A DNA stretch of 19,194 nucleotides from contig CAZJFS010000082.1 of the NCBI GenBank assembly GCA_964545075.1, positions 1 to 19,194 on the forward strand. The letters are read 5' to 3'. The position numbers and the translations under genes were made by a program. Position 1 is the stretch's first letter; each line of letters starts with the position of its first letter. Origin of the DNA: DAOPXV01 sp035352535 (lineage in GTDB: Bacteria > Muiribacteriota > UBA9980). Below, piece by piece: positions 1 to 7,321 of this stretch. Under the pieces are notes generated by a model. The model did not search any database. It was not told where the DNA came from and was given only the letters and a program-made list of their open reading frames with translations.

Positions 1-1
1 C

Positions 2-265
2 AAGGAAGAGATTAAGGTCGGAAAAACTATTCGCGCCGCGATCGAAGCCGGTTTTGACCGCGCGTTCCTCGCTATATGGGATTCGAATTTGACCACGCTT
101 ATTTCCGCGCTCGCTCTTTATTTCTATGGAACCGGTCCGATCAAAGGCTTCGCCGTTACGCTTTCAGCCGGTATCATAATTTCAATGTTTACGGCGATAT
201 TCGTTACGAAAGTAATACTCGATCTCGTAGTTTCCGGCAGAAAAATAAAAACCATAAGCATATAA
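2..265 (+). CDS. secD: SecD, protein translocase subunit (C-terminal part)
   Basis: This is the last 87 codons of a gene that begins before the window, ending at TAA 263-265. The visible part has the SecD C-terminal look: an amphipathic stretch ending in AGFDRAFLAIWDSNLTTL, then two hydrophobic segments, with the family-typical run GPIKGFAVTLSAGIIISMFTA and a short basic tail. SecD and SecF form an RND-like membrane complex that uses the proton or sodium gradient to pull exported proteins through SecYEG. The next gene, secF, starts 17 bases downstream with its own SD, so the two are surely co-transcribed. No oddity is seen in the visible portion. Confidence 0.93.
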   Translation, partial: KEEIKVGKTIRAAIEAGFDRAFLAIWDSNLTTLISALALYFYGTGPIKGFAVTLSAGIIISMFTAIFVTKVILDLVVSGRKIKTISI

Positions 266-282
266 AAGAAAGGTGATATAAG

Positions 283-1260
283 TTGAAAAAGATAGATTTC
301 TTATCCCAGCGTTATGTAGGTTACGGGTTTTCGATAATATCGTTGATATTGACTGTTGTCCTTTATCTTACTCCCGCTTATACTCTCAATTTCGGCGTCG
401 ATTTTAAAGGCGGTACGGAACTTCATCTTAAGTTTTCGAAGTTCGTCGCTGACGATGTCGTGCGTGATATCCTCAAAGACGAATGCGGCCTTAAAAGCAC
501 GACCGTTCAGTCCACGTTCACGGGCGGACTTGATAAAGCCGGCGTCCAGGGCGCAACAAGAGAAAATTCTTCTGAAAAAATAATAAAAACCGAGTTTTTA
601 TCCGGCAATGCCTATAAAGACGCTGTTACGGGCGTTGAAGTCAAGTCCCTCAAGGAAGTAAAGGAAAAACTGGCGGCCGGCCTTGCTAAAAAAGATAAAG
701 ACATCACCATTGTTGATACGCTTCGCGAAACTTCGGTCGGTCCGGCTGTCGGCGCCGAACTTCGTAATCAGGCTCTGTTTGCGGTATTCATATCGCTTTT
801 TGGTATCCTGGCTTACGTTACGTATCAGTTCGAATTCAAATTCGCGGTTCCTTCGATCATCGCTCTTTTCCACGACGTTATAATTACCACCGGTTTCATA
901 ATGCTGACAGGCAAGGAATTCGATATGCAGCAGCTTGCGGTTTTATTGACGGTCGTCGGTTACTCGATCAACGATACGATCATCATATGCGACCGTATTC
1001 GTGAAAACTACAAGATAATGAGAAAATCCAAATACTATGATATGGTCAACGAAAGCCTTGCTCAGGTTTTCTCAAGAACCATTATTACGGTTCTGACAAC
1101 GTTGCTTCCGCTTCTCGCTATTTACTTCTTCGGCGGCGAACTTTCAGCTTTCGCTTCTTCGATGATATTTGGTATGGTATGCGGCTGCTATTCATCCATA
1201 TTCATTGTATCACCCATTATAGTTGCTTGGAAAGAATATGAAGAAAAGGCGGTGGCTTAA
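283..1260 (+). CDS. secF: SecF, protein translocase subunit
   Basis: A 325-residue SecF of normal length. It has an N-terminal TM helix (about residues 13-31), the conserved NFGVDFKGGTELHLKF segment just outside the membrane, an extracytoplasmic domain to about residue 155, and five more TM helices. The SecF signature GYSINDTIIICDRIREN lies at about residues 226-242. It partners SecD in the accessory SecDF complex of the Sec translocase. The start is TTG at 283, chosen because AAGAAAGGTGAT ends six bases upstream and no in-frame ATG precedes the first TM helix. One difference from the usual picture is a lysine-rich extracytoplasmic segment of about 50 residues (roughly residues 85-140). Confidence 0.95.
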   Translation: MKKIDFLSQRYVGYGFSIISLILTVVLYLTPAYTLNFGVDFKGGTELHLKFSKFVADDVVRDILKDECGLKSTTVQSTFTGGLDKAGVQGATRENSSEKIIKTEFLSGNAYKDAVTGVEVKSLKEVKEKLAAGLAKKDKDITIVDTLRETSVGPAVGAELRNQALFAVFISLFGILAYVTYQFEFKFAVPSIIALFHDVIITTGFIMLTGKEFDMQQLAVLLTVVGYSINDTIIICDRIRENYKIMRKSKYYDMVNESLAQVFSRTIITVLTTLLPLLAIYFFGGELSAFASSMIFGMVCGCYSSIFIVSPIIVAWKEYEEKAVA

Positions 1261-1263
1261 TTA

Positions 1264-2385
1264 ATGGGTTCCACTAATAAATCCCATCACAATAATAATT
1301 CAAAACAGTCTTCGCCGTTCGTGAAAAAAACGTCGGCTCCCGCGGCTAAACAGAGCGCTTCCTCGAAATATCCGATCCAGAATAATAAAAAGCCGTCGCA
1401 GCCTCAGGCTAAACCGGCTAACGTGAAGACCGCTCCCAAACCGTCCGCACCGGCAGCTAAACAGAATGTTTCATCGAAATATCCGATCCAGAATAATAAA
1501 AAGCCTTCGCAGCCTCAGGCGAAACCGGCCATGAAAGCCACGGCTTTATCACATAACACAAAGCCTTCGCAGCCCGTGAAGCATCAAGCGCCTGCCGCGT
1601 CAGCGAAGTATCCGATTCAGAACAATAAAAAGCCGGCTATGCCTGTCGCGCAGGTTAAACCGTCAGCGAAAAGCCAGCCGGTTAAAAATAACCAGCCCGT
1701 GCCGCAGGCAAAGCAGCCCGCAAATAAAAACTTTCAGCCCAGACCGGCTATGCCGCAGCAAGCAAAGCCCGCGTTCCACCAGCCTGCCCAGAAACCCGCG
1801 CAGCCGCAAAAGCCGGCTCCGGTTCAACATATAGCCTCGAAATCTCCCGCGAAACCAACGGCGGCTCCGCTCCCACAGCGGCCTGTCGACGGTAAGGCTA
1901 AGCCACAGGTAAAACCCGCGGCAGCTAAAACTTCTGAACTCAACCGGGAAACTCTTAATATTTTGTTTAAAATGGCGAAAGAAGCCTCCAAAAAAGCGTA
2001 CGCTCCTTATTCGCGCTTTAAGGTCGGAGCTGTGCTTCTTATAAATACCGGCACATCCAATCTCTCAGCTTATACCGGATGCAATGTTGAGAACGCATCG
2101 TACTCGCTCACATGTTGCGCCGAGAGAATCGCTGTTTTTAAAGCGGTTTCTGATGGAAATACGGATTTCAAAGCGCTCGTGTTATACGCTTCCTCGAAAA
2201 ATCCCGTATCACCGTGCGGCGCATGCCGTCAGGTGCTTTCAGAGTTCGCTCCCGCCGAGATGCGCGTATATTCAATAGGCGAATTCCGCGATGAAGATCT
2301 CGCGAAAACCAATTATGAAACTTATACGGTTTCAGAGCTTCTTCCAAGAGGCTTCAAAGCTTCAGACTTTATGGCTAAAAAATAA
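1264..2385 (+). CDS. cdd: Cytidine deaminase with long Pro/Lys/Gln-rich N-terminal extension
   Basis: A 373-residue protein in two parts. Residues 1-222 are low complexity (Pro, Lys, Ala, Gln, Asn, Ser), with no predicted membrane helix. They hold three copies of YPIQNNKKP (36-44, 73-81, 116-124). Residues about 224-370 form a complete cytidine deaminase of the short homotetrameric type: YSRFKVGA (249-256), NVENASY (274-280), the catalytic CAE with zinc ligand C285 and proton shuttle E287, and PCGAC with zinc ligands C318 and C321. The reaction is hydrolytic deamination of cytidine or deoxycytidine to uridine or deoxyuridine for pyrimidine salvage. The ATG at 1264 follows the secF stop by three bases, with AAAAGGCGGTGG inside secF as SD, so translation is probably coupled. 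Cytidine deaminases of this type are usually about 130-145 residues, so the extension is the oddity. It is in frame with no internal stop, and an internal start at the domain boundary has no good SD. Confidence 0.88.
   Translation: MGSTNKSHHNNNSKQSSPFVKKTSAPAAKQSASSKYPIQNNKKPSQPQAKPANVKTAPKPSAPAAKQNVSSKYPIQNNKKPSQPQAKPAMKATALSHNTKPSQPVKHQAPAASAKYPIQNNKKPAMPVAQVKPSAKSQPVKNNQPVPQAKQPANKNFQPRPAMPQQAKPAFHQPAQKPAQPQKPAPVQHIASKSPAKPTAAPLPQRPVDGKAKPQVKPAAAKTSELNRETLNILFKMAKEASKKAYAPYSRFKVGAVLLINTGTSNLSAYTGCNVENASYSLTCCAERIAVFKAVSDGNTDFKALVLYASSKNPVSPCGACRQVLSEFAPAEMRVYSIGEFRDEDLAKTNYETYTVSELLPRGFKASDFMAKK
1336..1530 (+). repeat. Direct repeat inside the cytidine deaminase gene (two near-identical units, 111-bp period)
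   Basis: Two units, about 1336-1419 and 1447-1530, encode SAPAAKQ-x-x-SSKYPIQNNKKPSQPQAKPA. The 3' 55 or so bases of the two units (from TCGAAATATCC) differ at only two positions. A third, more diverged unit lies around 1597-1640. This is a recent in-frame intragenic duplication within the low-complexity part. Confidence 0.8.
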
Positions 2386-2411
2386 CCTGGATATATGAAA
2401 GTAGGAATCAA

Positions 2412-2642
2412 ATGGGTAAGGAAATTTTAAGATTCAATAAAAAAGATGGCGCTCTATATCTCGCTTTAAATCCTGACAGAAAGGCTTCAATTCATGAAGA
2501 CGTGGCCGAAGGCATAACCGTCGACCTCGCTTTTGGAAACGAACTCGTAGGTATCGAGATCCTCGGCGTTAACGATTGGCCGGATAAGATCAAGGCCGCT
2601 CTGCTTAAATATTTTGAGGGAGATAGCGTAAACGACGATTAG
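2412..2642 (+). CDS. DUF2283 family small protein
   Basis: A 76-residue protein. It shows the DUF2283 pattern: an early ALYLAL strand (residues 14-19), an acidic middle GITVDLAFGNELVGIEILG (34-52) corresponding to the usual 'vDyd..g.vvGiEil' core, and a short C-terminal helix. The family is widespread, about 60-80 residues, and has no assigned function. The ATG is preceded by TAGGAATCAA, a modest SD. The gene lies 26 bases after the cytidine deaminase stop on the same strand, so it is probably the last gene of the secD-secF-cdd transcript. A strong inverted repeat follows. Confidence 0.75.
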   Translation: MGKEILRFNKKDGALYLALNPDRKASIHEDVAEGITVDLAFGNELVGIEILGVNDWPDKIKAALLKYFEGDSVNDD

Positions 2643-2680
2643 TATGGTTGAAAAGTCCCTGAATTTAGTTCAAATATAAA

Positions 2681-2726
2681 AAAATAAAGTTTACTTGCCG
2701 TTTATGCGATAAGTAAACTTTATTTT
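2681..2726. terminator. Perfect 16-bp inverted repeat (terminator or attenuator) before the mechanosensitive channel gene
   Basis: The arms AAAATAAAGTTTACTT (2681-2696) and AAGTAAACTTTATTTT (2711-2726) are perfect reverse complements around a 14-base loop. The right arm ends in a T-rich run, as in AT-rich intrinsic terminators, and would work in either direction. It is directly followed by AAGGTGAG, the SD of the next gene, so it could also act as an attenuator or SD-proximal structure. Confidence 0.7.
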
Positions 2727-2742
2727 AAGGTGAGAATTTTTC

Positions 2743-5700
2743 TTGAATAATAAACTTTTTGCGCAAATGATTCAAGGCGGCGTTTTAAAAAGCGGGTCGT
2801 TAAGATGCGTTTTGACGCTGCTTTTTATTTTTGTGATCGCCATTTCGATAGTTTTAACGGATTTTCCCCGCGCTGAAGCGTCAGGGGATATTATCGCTTT
2901 TTCATCCAGGCTGCCTGAAGGTCAGGCGGTTTTAAATGAAATATCGGCTAATATAAATTCTATCGTCTTTCATTTAAAGGATCTCGACGAATTCAAAAAT
3001 TCAAAAAATACTCCGCAGGCCGTCACGGAATATGAGAAAAAAAAGCTCGTGGAGATAAAATCCACGTTAGATTCTCTTTATTCCAAACATTCCAAGCTCA
3101 GGGATGATTTCGAATACCTCTACCGTGATTTTATTTCCATAAAGGTCAAGGGCGATCTGTTTAAAACCATGACATACACTTCCGGCGATCTTGAAAAGCC
3201 TTTTTTTGAGATGAAGAATGCCGACGTCGACGCAATATCGTATGAAATATCGCTTCTGGAAAATACCGTTAAATCCAAAAATACTGAGAACGGCCTTATC
3301 CAGAAAGAGATCGATATTATAACCGCACAGCAGGAAAGCGCTATCGACTCGGTTTTAAAGCTTTCAGCGGTCGTTTCAGATTCCGCGGCCGTCCAGGTCA
3401 ATATAAAGTTGTTTTCAAAAGGCGGAATAGCGGATTTTTTTGTATTGGCGCAAAATAATATCGATACTTCAGACTTTAATCTGAAAAAAAAGCTCTTAAG
3501 ATATTATGAACTCAAACTTTATTCGCTCAGCCGTAATCTCAAGATAAACAGCGGCGAATTATTGAAGATACAGTCGGAACAGGACCGAAAAAAAGAAATA
3601 TATCGTTTTTTGAAAAATAATTCAGGCGTTGTTTCATCTAAAACGCTTCCGCTGCCCACTACATCGGAACTGGAAGTGAAAAAATGGCAGAATTCTCGCC
3701 CCGCCGCAGCCGATATACAGCAAAACTTCGATGATTCCTTAAAAAAGATCGATCAGATCGCCGAGGAAATAAAAAAAGAGCAAAGCTCCGGCGATAGCGC
3801 TTCAAATAATATAAAATTAAAATTTTTAAATTTAAAGCTTCAGAACGAACAGGAACTTTTAAGGCAAAAGACAACTTATGCCAACGAAAATGAAGATTTC
3901 TCCAAATTTTTGATCAAAGTCGCAAATTATTCCGCCGATGTGGCGCGCGATGAGACGGAAAGCCTGAAAAAGCTCTATAAATATATTCAGGAAAAGGGCG
4001 TCGGTTTTGATAAAGAAGCGATAAAAAAAGAAATTGCGGCTTATAGAGCCTTGCGCGAAGAGACGAGAGGGCAATTTGCCTATATTACGAACGACCAGAA
4101 GAAGATAGAATCTCAGCTGACGCTTTTAAGATCCGAGCTTAGCGGGCGCGAAAAAGAATCCGTGGAAATAACTCTGCACATGCGCGAACAAGATAAAGCA
4201 TTCAGCCGTGAAATTACGGCTTTAAAAGATGTAATCGTAGCGATCGTTGAAGTAATCAAGAAAAGGATCGCTCTGCTTGAAAAACATAGTGAGAATTTAA
4301 AAAAATATGAAAATCTCGTAAATGAAAAAATTAAAAATATCGACAATATAATAAAACAGTTTCATTCTTATTCAAACGAGATACAAGAACGGCTTGAAAT
4401 TAAAACTTTCAGCGAGTCTTATAATTCTTTCGTGGGTTTTGTAAGCAACTCCTATTATGGTCTCGAGTCCATTTCGGAGCAAAGCAAGAAATTCTTCAAG
4501 GCGCCTGAAAATATTTATTTTTCGATGGTGGTTATCCGCAATGCCGTAATTTTTTCACTCGTATGGTTTTTGGCGGTTTATGTCGTACGGCGCTTTCTTT
4601 CATTCAAAGACTCTAAAAATTCTTTCGTGGTTTTTATTTTGGATACACTTGAATATTTTATCGCATTTATTTCCGCTTCAATGTATGTAATGACTACTAT
4701 TCCTAAAACTTCGGCGGGAATGGCGATTCTGCTTTTTATTTTAATTTTTGCGATATATCGGGCCGCTTTTTCAATGGTGCATATTATGGCATCAAAAAAT
4801 ATCATAGATTCCGACTTTTATTTCCGGCTTATATTGTTTTTCAAATGTCTTCTTTTTTTAACTCAGGTTTTAAGTATCATTCTCATTTTTTCCACATCGG
4901 CATCCATTATTATTTTATGTAAGTTCATATATAAGGTTTTCATCTTAATTCCAGCGATCTTTATTTTTAAAAATTATAGACGCCGGATTTTTTCGCTGCT
5001 TTATATAAACAAACACCGGCTTCGGGCGCGCCATGCGACGCCCTGGATGAATCATTTCGCGTCCTTATATAATCATGTTTTAAACAGGTTTAATACAGTT
5101 ATCTTTGTTGTTTTGGTACTCGCCGCCATAATAAATTTTGCGGGTTATTATAGGACCGCCACTTATGTCATCAATTCATCGTTTTTAACCGGCTTACTCT
5201 ATTCGATTCTCTATATAGCTCCAAAGATCGCTCTTACGACTTTTGACTGGATCTTTTCGGACGACAGAACGCTTACCGGCGTGAGAACTTATGATAAATT
5301 CAAGGAGAACGCCGTCGTTTATATCAGAATCTTTTATAAAATATTTTTTATAGTGATATTTTTAATTTTCACCCTTAAAATATGGGGTCTGGGCGTTCAT
5401 TATTTTTTCGATTTTCTCGCGTCCGAGTGGGCGGTATTTTTATATAAAAAGGCCGCGCTTATTATTGGCGTGGTTGTAAGCGGCATTGCGCTATGGCATC
5501 TGGTTGAAAAGATAGCCGACGATATCGGCCGCAGCGCGCTCAGCCAGAACACGTCCGACAGTCTGAAAAAACGCGGCATCACTATCGTGCCTTTGATCAA
5601 AAGTTCCGCTAAATATGTTATATCGTTTTTTGGGATCTATATAATTTTAAAGGAAATAGGCATAGACGTCACGCCTATAGTCGCCGGCGCCGGAATAGTC

Positions 5701-6237
5701 GGTCTTGCGGTAGGTTTTGGCTCGCAGAACCTTGTAAAGGACCTTGTTTCCGGGTTCTTTATTCTATTCGAGGACCAGTATAATGTCGGGGATTACATCA
5801 CCGTCGAAGGCATTGAAGGGACCGTCGAAGAAATATCGGTTCGAATAACCAAGATACGCGACGTGGTCGGAACGCTCCACATTATACCCAATGGAGCGAT
5901 TTCAAAGATTTCTAATTACTCGAAGGATTATTCAATATCCAGGCTTGAAATATCGGTCGCTTATGAAAGCGATTTTGATAAAGTTTTATCGGTCATCGCC
6001 ACGATCTCATCCAAACTCTGCAGCGAGTGGAAATACTATATCATCGAGCGCACGAAAGTATTGGGCATAATCAGTTTCGGCGAATCAGACGTTGTGATAA
6101 GGACTCAGACCCGCGTAGCTCTTGGAAAAAAGCTTGATTTTGAGTGTGAATTGAGAAAACGGATACTTGAGGGCTTTCGTGATGCCGACATTGAAATGCC
6201 TTATAAAAAAATTGTCGTGCTTGAAAAAAATAGCTAA
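2743..6237 (+). CDS. Large MscS/MscK-family mechanosensitive ion channel
   Basis: An 1164-residue membrane protein. Residues 22-40 are a signal or first TM helix, followed by an AEAS cleavage-like site near 44-47. Residues about 48-580 are extracytoplasmic, charged and rich in coiled coil. From about residue 592 there are roughly ten TM segments. The C-terminal MscS domain (about 945-1160) contains the Gly/Ala-rich pore helix AGAGIVGLAVGFGSQNLV (981-998), the FEDQYNVGDYITVEGIEGTV beta domain that follows, and IIPNGAISKISNYS. Length and layout match MscK/KefA-type channels (E. coli MscK is 1120 residues). Such channels open under membrane tension and release solutes after hypo-osmotic shock. 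The start is TTG at 2743, eight bases after AAGGTGAG. Its 5' end is crowded by the inverted repeat at 2681-2726, leaving no room for a promoter after that repeat. The osmolyte genes farther right fit its role. Confidence 0.9.
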   Translation: MNNKLFAQMIQGGVLKSGSLRCVLTLLFIFVIAISIVLTDFPRAEASGDIIAFSSRLPEGQAVLNEISANINSIVFHLKDLDEFKNSKNTPQAVTEYEKKKLVEIKSTLDSLYSKHSKLRDDFEYLYRDFISIKVKGDLFKTMTYTSGDLEKPFFEMKNADVDAISYEISLLENTVKSKNTENGLIQKEIDIITAQQESAIDSVLKLSAVVSDSAAVQVNIKLFSKGGIADFFVLAQNNIDTSDFNLKKKLLRYYELKLYSLSRNLKINSGELLKIQSEQDRKKEIYRFLKNNSGVVSSKTLPLPTTSELEVKKWQNSRPAAADIQQNFDDSLKKIDQIAEEIKKEQSSGDSASNNIKLKFLNLKLQNEQELLRQKTTYANENEDFSKFLIKVANYSADVARDETESLKKLYKYIQEKGVGFDKEAIKKEIAAYRALREETRGQFAYITNDQKKIESQLTLLRSELSGREKESVEITLHMREQDKAFSREITALKDVIVAIVEVIKKRIALLEKHSENLKKYENLVNEKIKNIDNIIKQFHSYSNEIQERLEIKTFSESYNSFVGFVSNSYYGLESISEQSKKFFKAPENIYFSMVVIRNAVIFSLVWFLAVYVVRRFLSFKDSKNSFVVFILDTLEYFIAFISASMYVMTTIPKTSAGMAILLFILIFAIYRAAFSMVHIMASKNIIDSDFYFRLILFFKCLLFLTQVLSIILIFSTSASIIILCKFIYKVFILIPAIFIFKNYRRRIFSLLYINKHRLRARHATPWMNHFASLYNHVLNRFNTVIFVVLVLAAIINFAGYYRTATYVINSSFLTGLLYSILYIAPKIALTTFDWIFSDDRTLTGVRTYDKFKENAVVYIRIFYKIFFIVIFLIFTLKIWGLGVHYFFDFLASEWAVFLYKKAALIIGVVVSGIALWHLVEKIADDIGRSALSQNTSDSLKKRGITIVPLIKSSAKYVISFFGIYIILKEIGIDVTPIVAGAGIVGLAVGFGSQNLVKDLVSGFFILFEDQYNVGDYITVEGIEGTVEEISVRITKIRDVVGTLHIIPNGAISKISNYSKDYSISRLEISVAYESDFDKVLSVIATISSKLCSEWKYYIIERTKVLGIISFGESDVVIRTQTRVALGKKLDFECELRKRILEGFRDADIEMPYKKIVVLEKNS

Positions 6238-6252
6238 GGCTGGCGAATAATC

Positions 6253-6304
6253 CTTCGATAATACATATAAGTTTTATTTAATCAAGGTAAATATCGAAGA
6301 AGGA
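6253..6304 (+). promoter_or_regulatory. Possible SD-sequestering stem before the small membrane protein
   Basis: CTTCGATA (6253-6260) is the exact reverse complement of TATCGAAG (6292-6299). Just outside, TCC (6251-6253) could pair with GGA of the SD (6302-6304). The 31-base loop is long, so the structure is uncertain. Confidence 0.3.
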
Positions 6305-6315
6305 GTCGCAGCATT

Positions 6316-6699
6316 ATGTCGCAGTATCAAACTTCATCGAGCGCTGAATTTGACGCAGTTTCAAAAATTCAGACGCTTTTTATCGTAGTCACTCTCATAC
6401 TGATGACCGCCTTCTATTCCGTCGGGTGTCTTGAAAAAAGCGATCCGACTGTTTCCACGGCCGTTAAGACCATGGCTGGAGTCGAGGATAATCAGGGGAT
6501 ATCAAAGCTTTTGAATGAGTATTTCGGCGATACGCTGGGTCAGATCATCGCCGTTGAAAATTATTATCAGACATCCGCTCAGGCCGTCGTCACTCTCACT
6601 ATGCCTTCACCCGATGTCGCAAAAGTTTATATTATAAAACAAAATGGCGAATGGGTTGTTGAAAGGGTAGAAAAAGGTTACGACCAGAGCAGCGAATAG
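6316..6699 (+). CDS. Small membrane-anchored or lipoprotein-like protein of unknown function
   Basis: A 127-residue protein not recognised by name. After about 16 polar residues it has one hydrophobic segment, IQTLFIVVTLILMTAFYSVG (18-37), immediately followed by Cys38. SVGC is an imperfect lipobox, so it could be a lipoprotein or a single-span anchor. The exported part looks compact: a helix around TAVKTMAGV and ISKLLNEYFGDTL, then two beta-like segments AVVTLTMP and KVYIIKQNGEWVVERVE. This resembles small NTF2-like/DUF4878-type exported domains, but that is inference from pattern only. The SD AGGAG (6301-6305) sits ten bases before the ATG. It follows the channel gene by 78 bases and precedes a strong terminator, so it may be the last gene of the channel transcript. 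Confidence 0.7.
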   Translation: MSQYQTSSSAEFDAVSKIQTLFIVVTLILMTAFYSVGCLEKSDPTVSTAVKTMAGVEDNQGISKLLNEYFGDTLGQIIAVENYYQTSAQAVVTLTMPSPDVAKVYIIKQNGEWVVERVEKGYDQSSE

Positions 6700-6729
6700 G
6701 TTGAAATGAAAAGGCAATAGTTTTTGAAG

Positions 6730-6770
6730 GGGGCGTTCCAAGATGATTCTGGAACACCCCTTTTTCTTTT
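6730..6770 (+). terminator. Rho-independent terminator
   Basis: A GC-rich stem, GGGGCGTTCCA (6730-6740) with TGGAACACCCC (6750-6760), has one C/A mismatch and a 9-base loop. It is followed directly by TTTTTCTTTT. It ends the + strand transcript of the channel and small membrane protein. The other strand has no T-run after the stem, so it is directional. Confidence 0.92.
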
Positions 6771-6855
6771 AAATTGAAACGCAATTATTATATAAACCTC
6801 GGCCCAATATAGCCTTGCCCGACTATATAAAATTAGAATATACTCGGAGTTTTAC

Positions 6856-6869
6856 AATCAATATTGATT
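6856..6869. repeat. 14-bp perfect palindrome at the 3' end of the small membrane peptide gene
   Basis: AATCAATATTGATT is its own reverse complement and touches the stop codon of the minus-strand gene. GGAGT (6846-6850) and ACTCC (6876-6880) flank it as a second inverted pair. No T-run follows on the minus strand, so it is not a standard terminator. Confidence 0.5.
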
Positions 6870-7051
6870 TAATGCACTCCTAATAATTTTGAAACAATAT
6901 ATACTACGATAAATAAAGTTAAGCAGATCATTAGAGAAAGCATAAGCTTATCGATAATATTTAGGCCGCGTTGGGAATCTTTGGTTAGCGACTTGTTTTC
7001 TTTTTTAATTTCGTTTTGGTTTTGTTGGGACCTGTCATTATTTTCTTTCAT
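6869..7051 (-). CDS. Small tail-anchored single-span membrane peptide
   Basis: A 60-residue protein not recognised. Residues 1-33 are very hydrophilic (Asn, Gln, Lys, Glu). Residues about 37-56 form one hydrophobic helix ending in VSKLLGVH at the very C-terminus, giving a tail-anchored topology with the N-terminus probably cytoplasmic. Support for a real gene is good for such a short ORF: a strong SD (AGGCGGAG) before the ATG and a well-formed promoter with TTGATT, 17-base spacer and TATAAT about 75 bases upstream. The same charged-head plus C-terminal helix layout, also ending in KLLG, occurs in the 58-residue gene at 12396-12572. A 14-bp perfect palindrome overlaps its stop codon. Confidence 0.7.
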   Translation of the reverse strand: MKENNDRSQQNQNEIKKENKSLTKDSQRGLNIIDKLMLSLMICLTLFIVVYIVSKLLGVH

Positions 7052-7081
7052 ATTTCTCCGCCTTTTAATTCTAATTAAATA

Positions 7082-7154
7082 AATTTAAGTTTCATTAACA
7101 ATTATAACATGCATCGTCTTTTAAATCAAATCTTTCTTAAATGAAACTTAAATT
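7082..7154. repeat. 15-bp perfect inverted repeat bracketing a promoter
   Basis: AATTTAAGTTTCATT (7082-7096) and AATGAAACTTAAATT (7140-7154) are perfect reverse complements with 43 bp between them. The promoter-proximal arm covers the predicted start of transcription; the distal arm lies just upstream of the -35 box. Neither arm is itself a palindrome. A two-site operator is likely; a hairpin would require transcription from further upstream. Confidence 0.65.
7101..7129 (-). promoter_or_regulatory. Sigma-70-type promoter of the 60-residue peptide gene
   Basis: Read on the minus strand: TTGATT (7129-7124), a 17-base spacer, then perfect TATAAT (7106-7101). The expected transcription start is near 7094, about 43 bases before the ATG. 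Both boxes lie inside the 43-bp interval between the arms of the 15-bp inverted repeat. Confidence 0.75.
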
Positions 7155-7213
7155 CAATATACTTTCGATTAATCGTTGTCTGGATATTACAATCCTACAT
7201 AAATAGTTTGCGG

Positions 7214-7254
7214 AAAATGTTGAGGGGAGACAACATGTGTGTTATCTCCTCTCA
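7214..7254 (-). terminator. Probable terminator of the symporter gene
   Basis: TGAGGGGAGACAAC (7221-7234) pairs with GTTATCTCCTCTCA (7241-7254) over 14 positions with one G-U wobble and one mismatch in either strand, around a 6-base loop. Read on the minus strand it is followed by ACATTTTCC, a short T-run. It lies 68 bases after the stop of the symporter gene. Confidence 0.6.
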
Positions 7255-7321
7255 TGTAAAATATTTGAAATTGCATTTTTCGTAGTAATATTAGTTATTT
7301 ACAGTACGCTTTCCCGATTTT

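Noticed and set aside
1336..1640. Repeats in the cytidine deaminase gene as a CRISPR-like array
   Set aside because: Only two to three units, in frame, of coding low-complexity sequence with repetitive rather than unique spacers.
6807..6829. ATATAG / CTATAT hairpin after the + strand terminator
   Set aside because: Only a six-base AT stem with no T-run on either exit side; not supported as a terminator.
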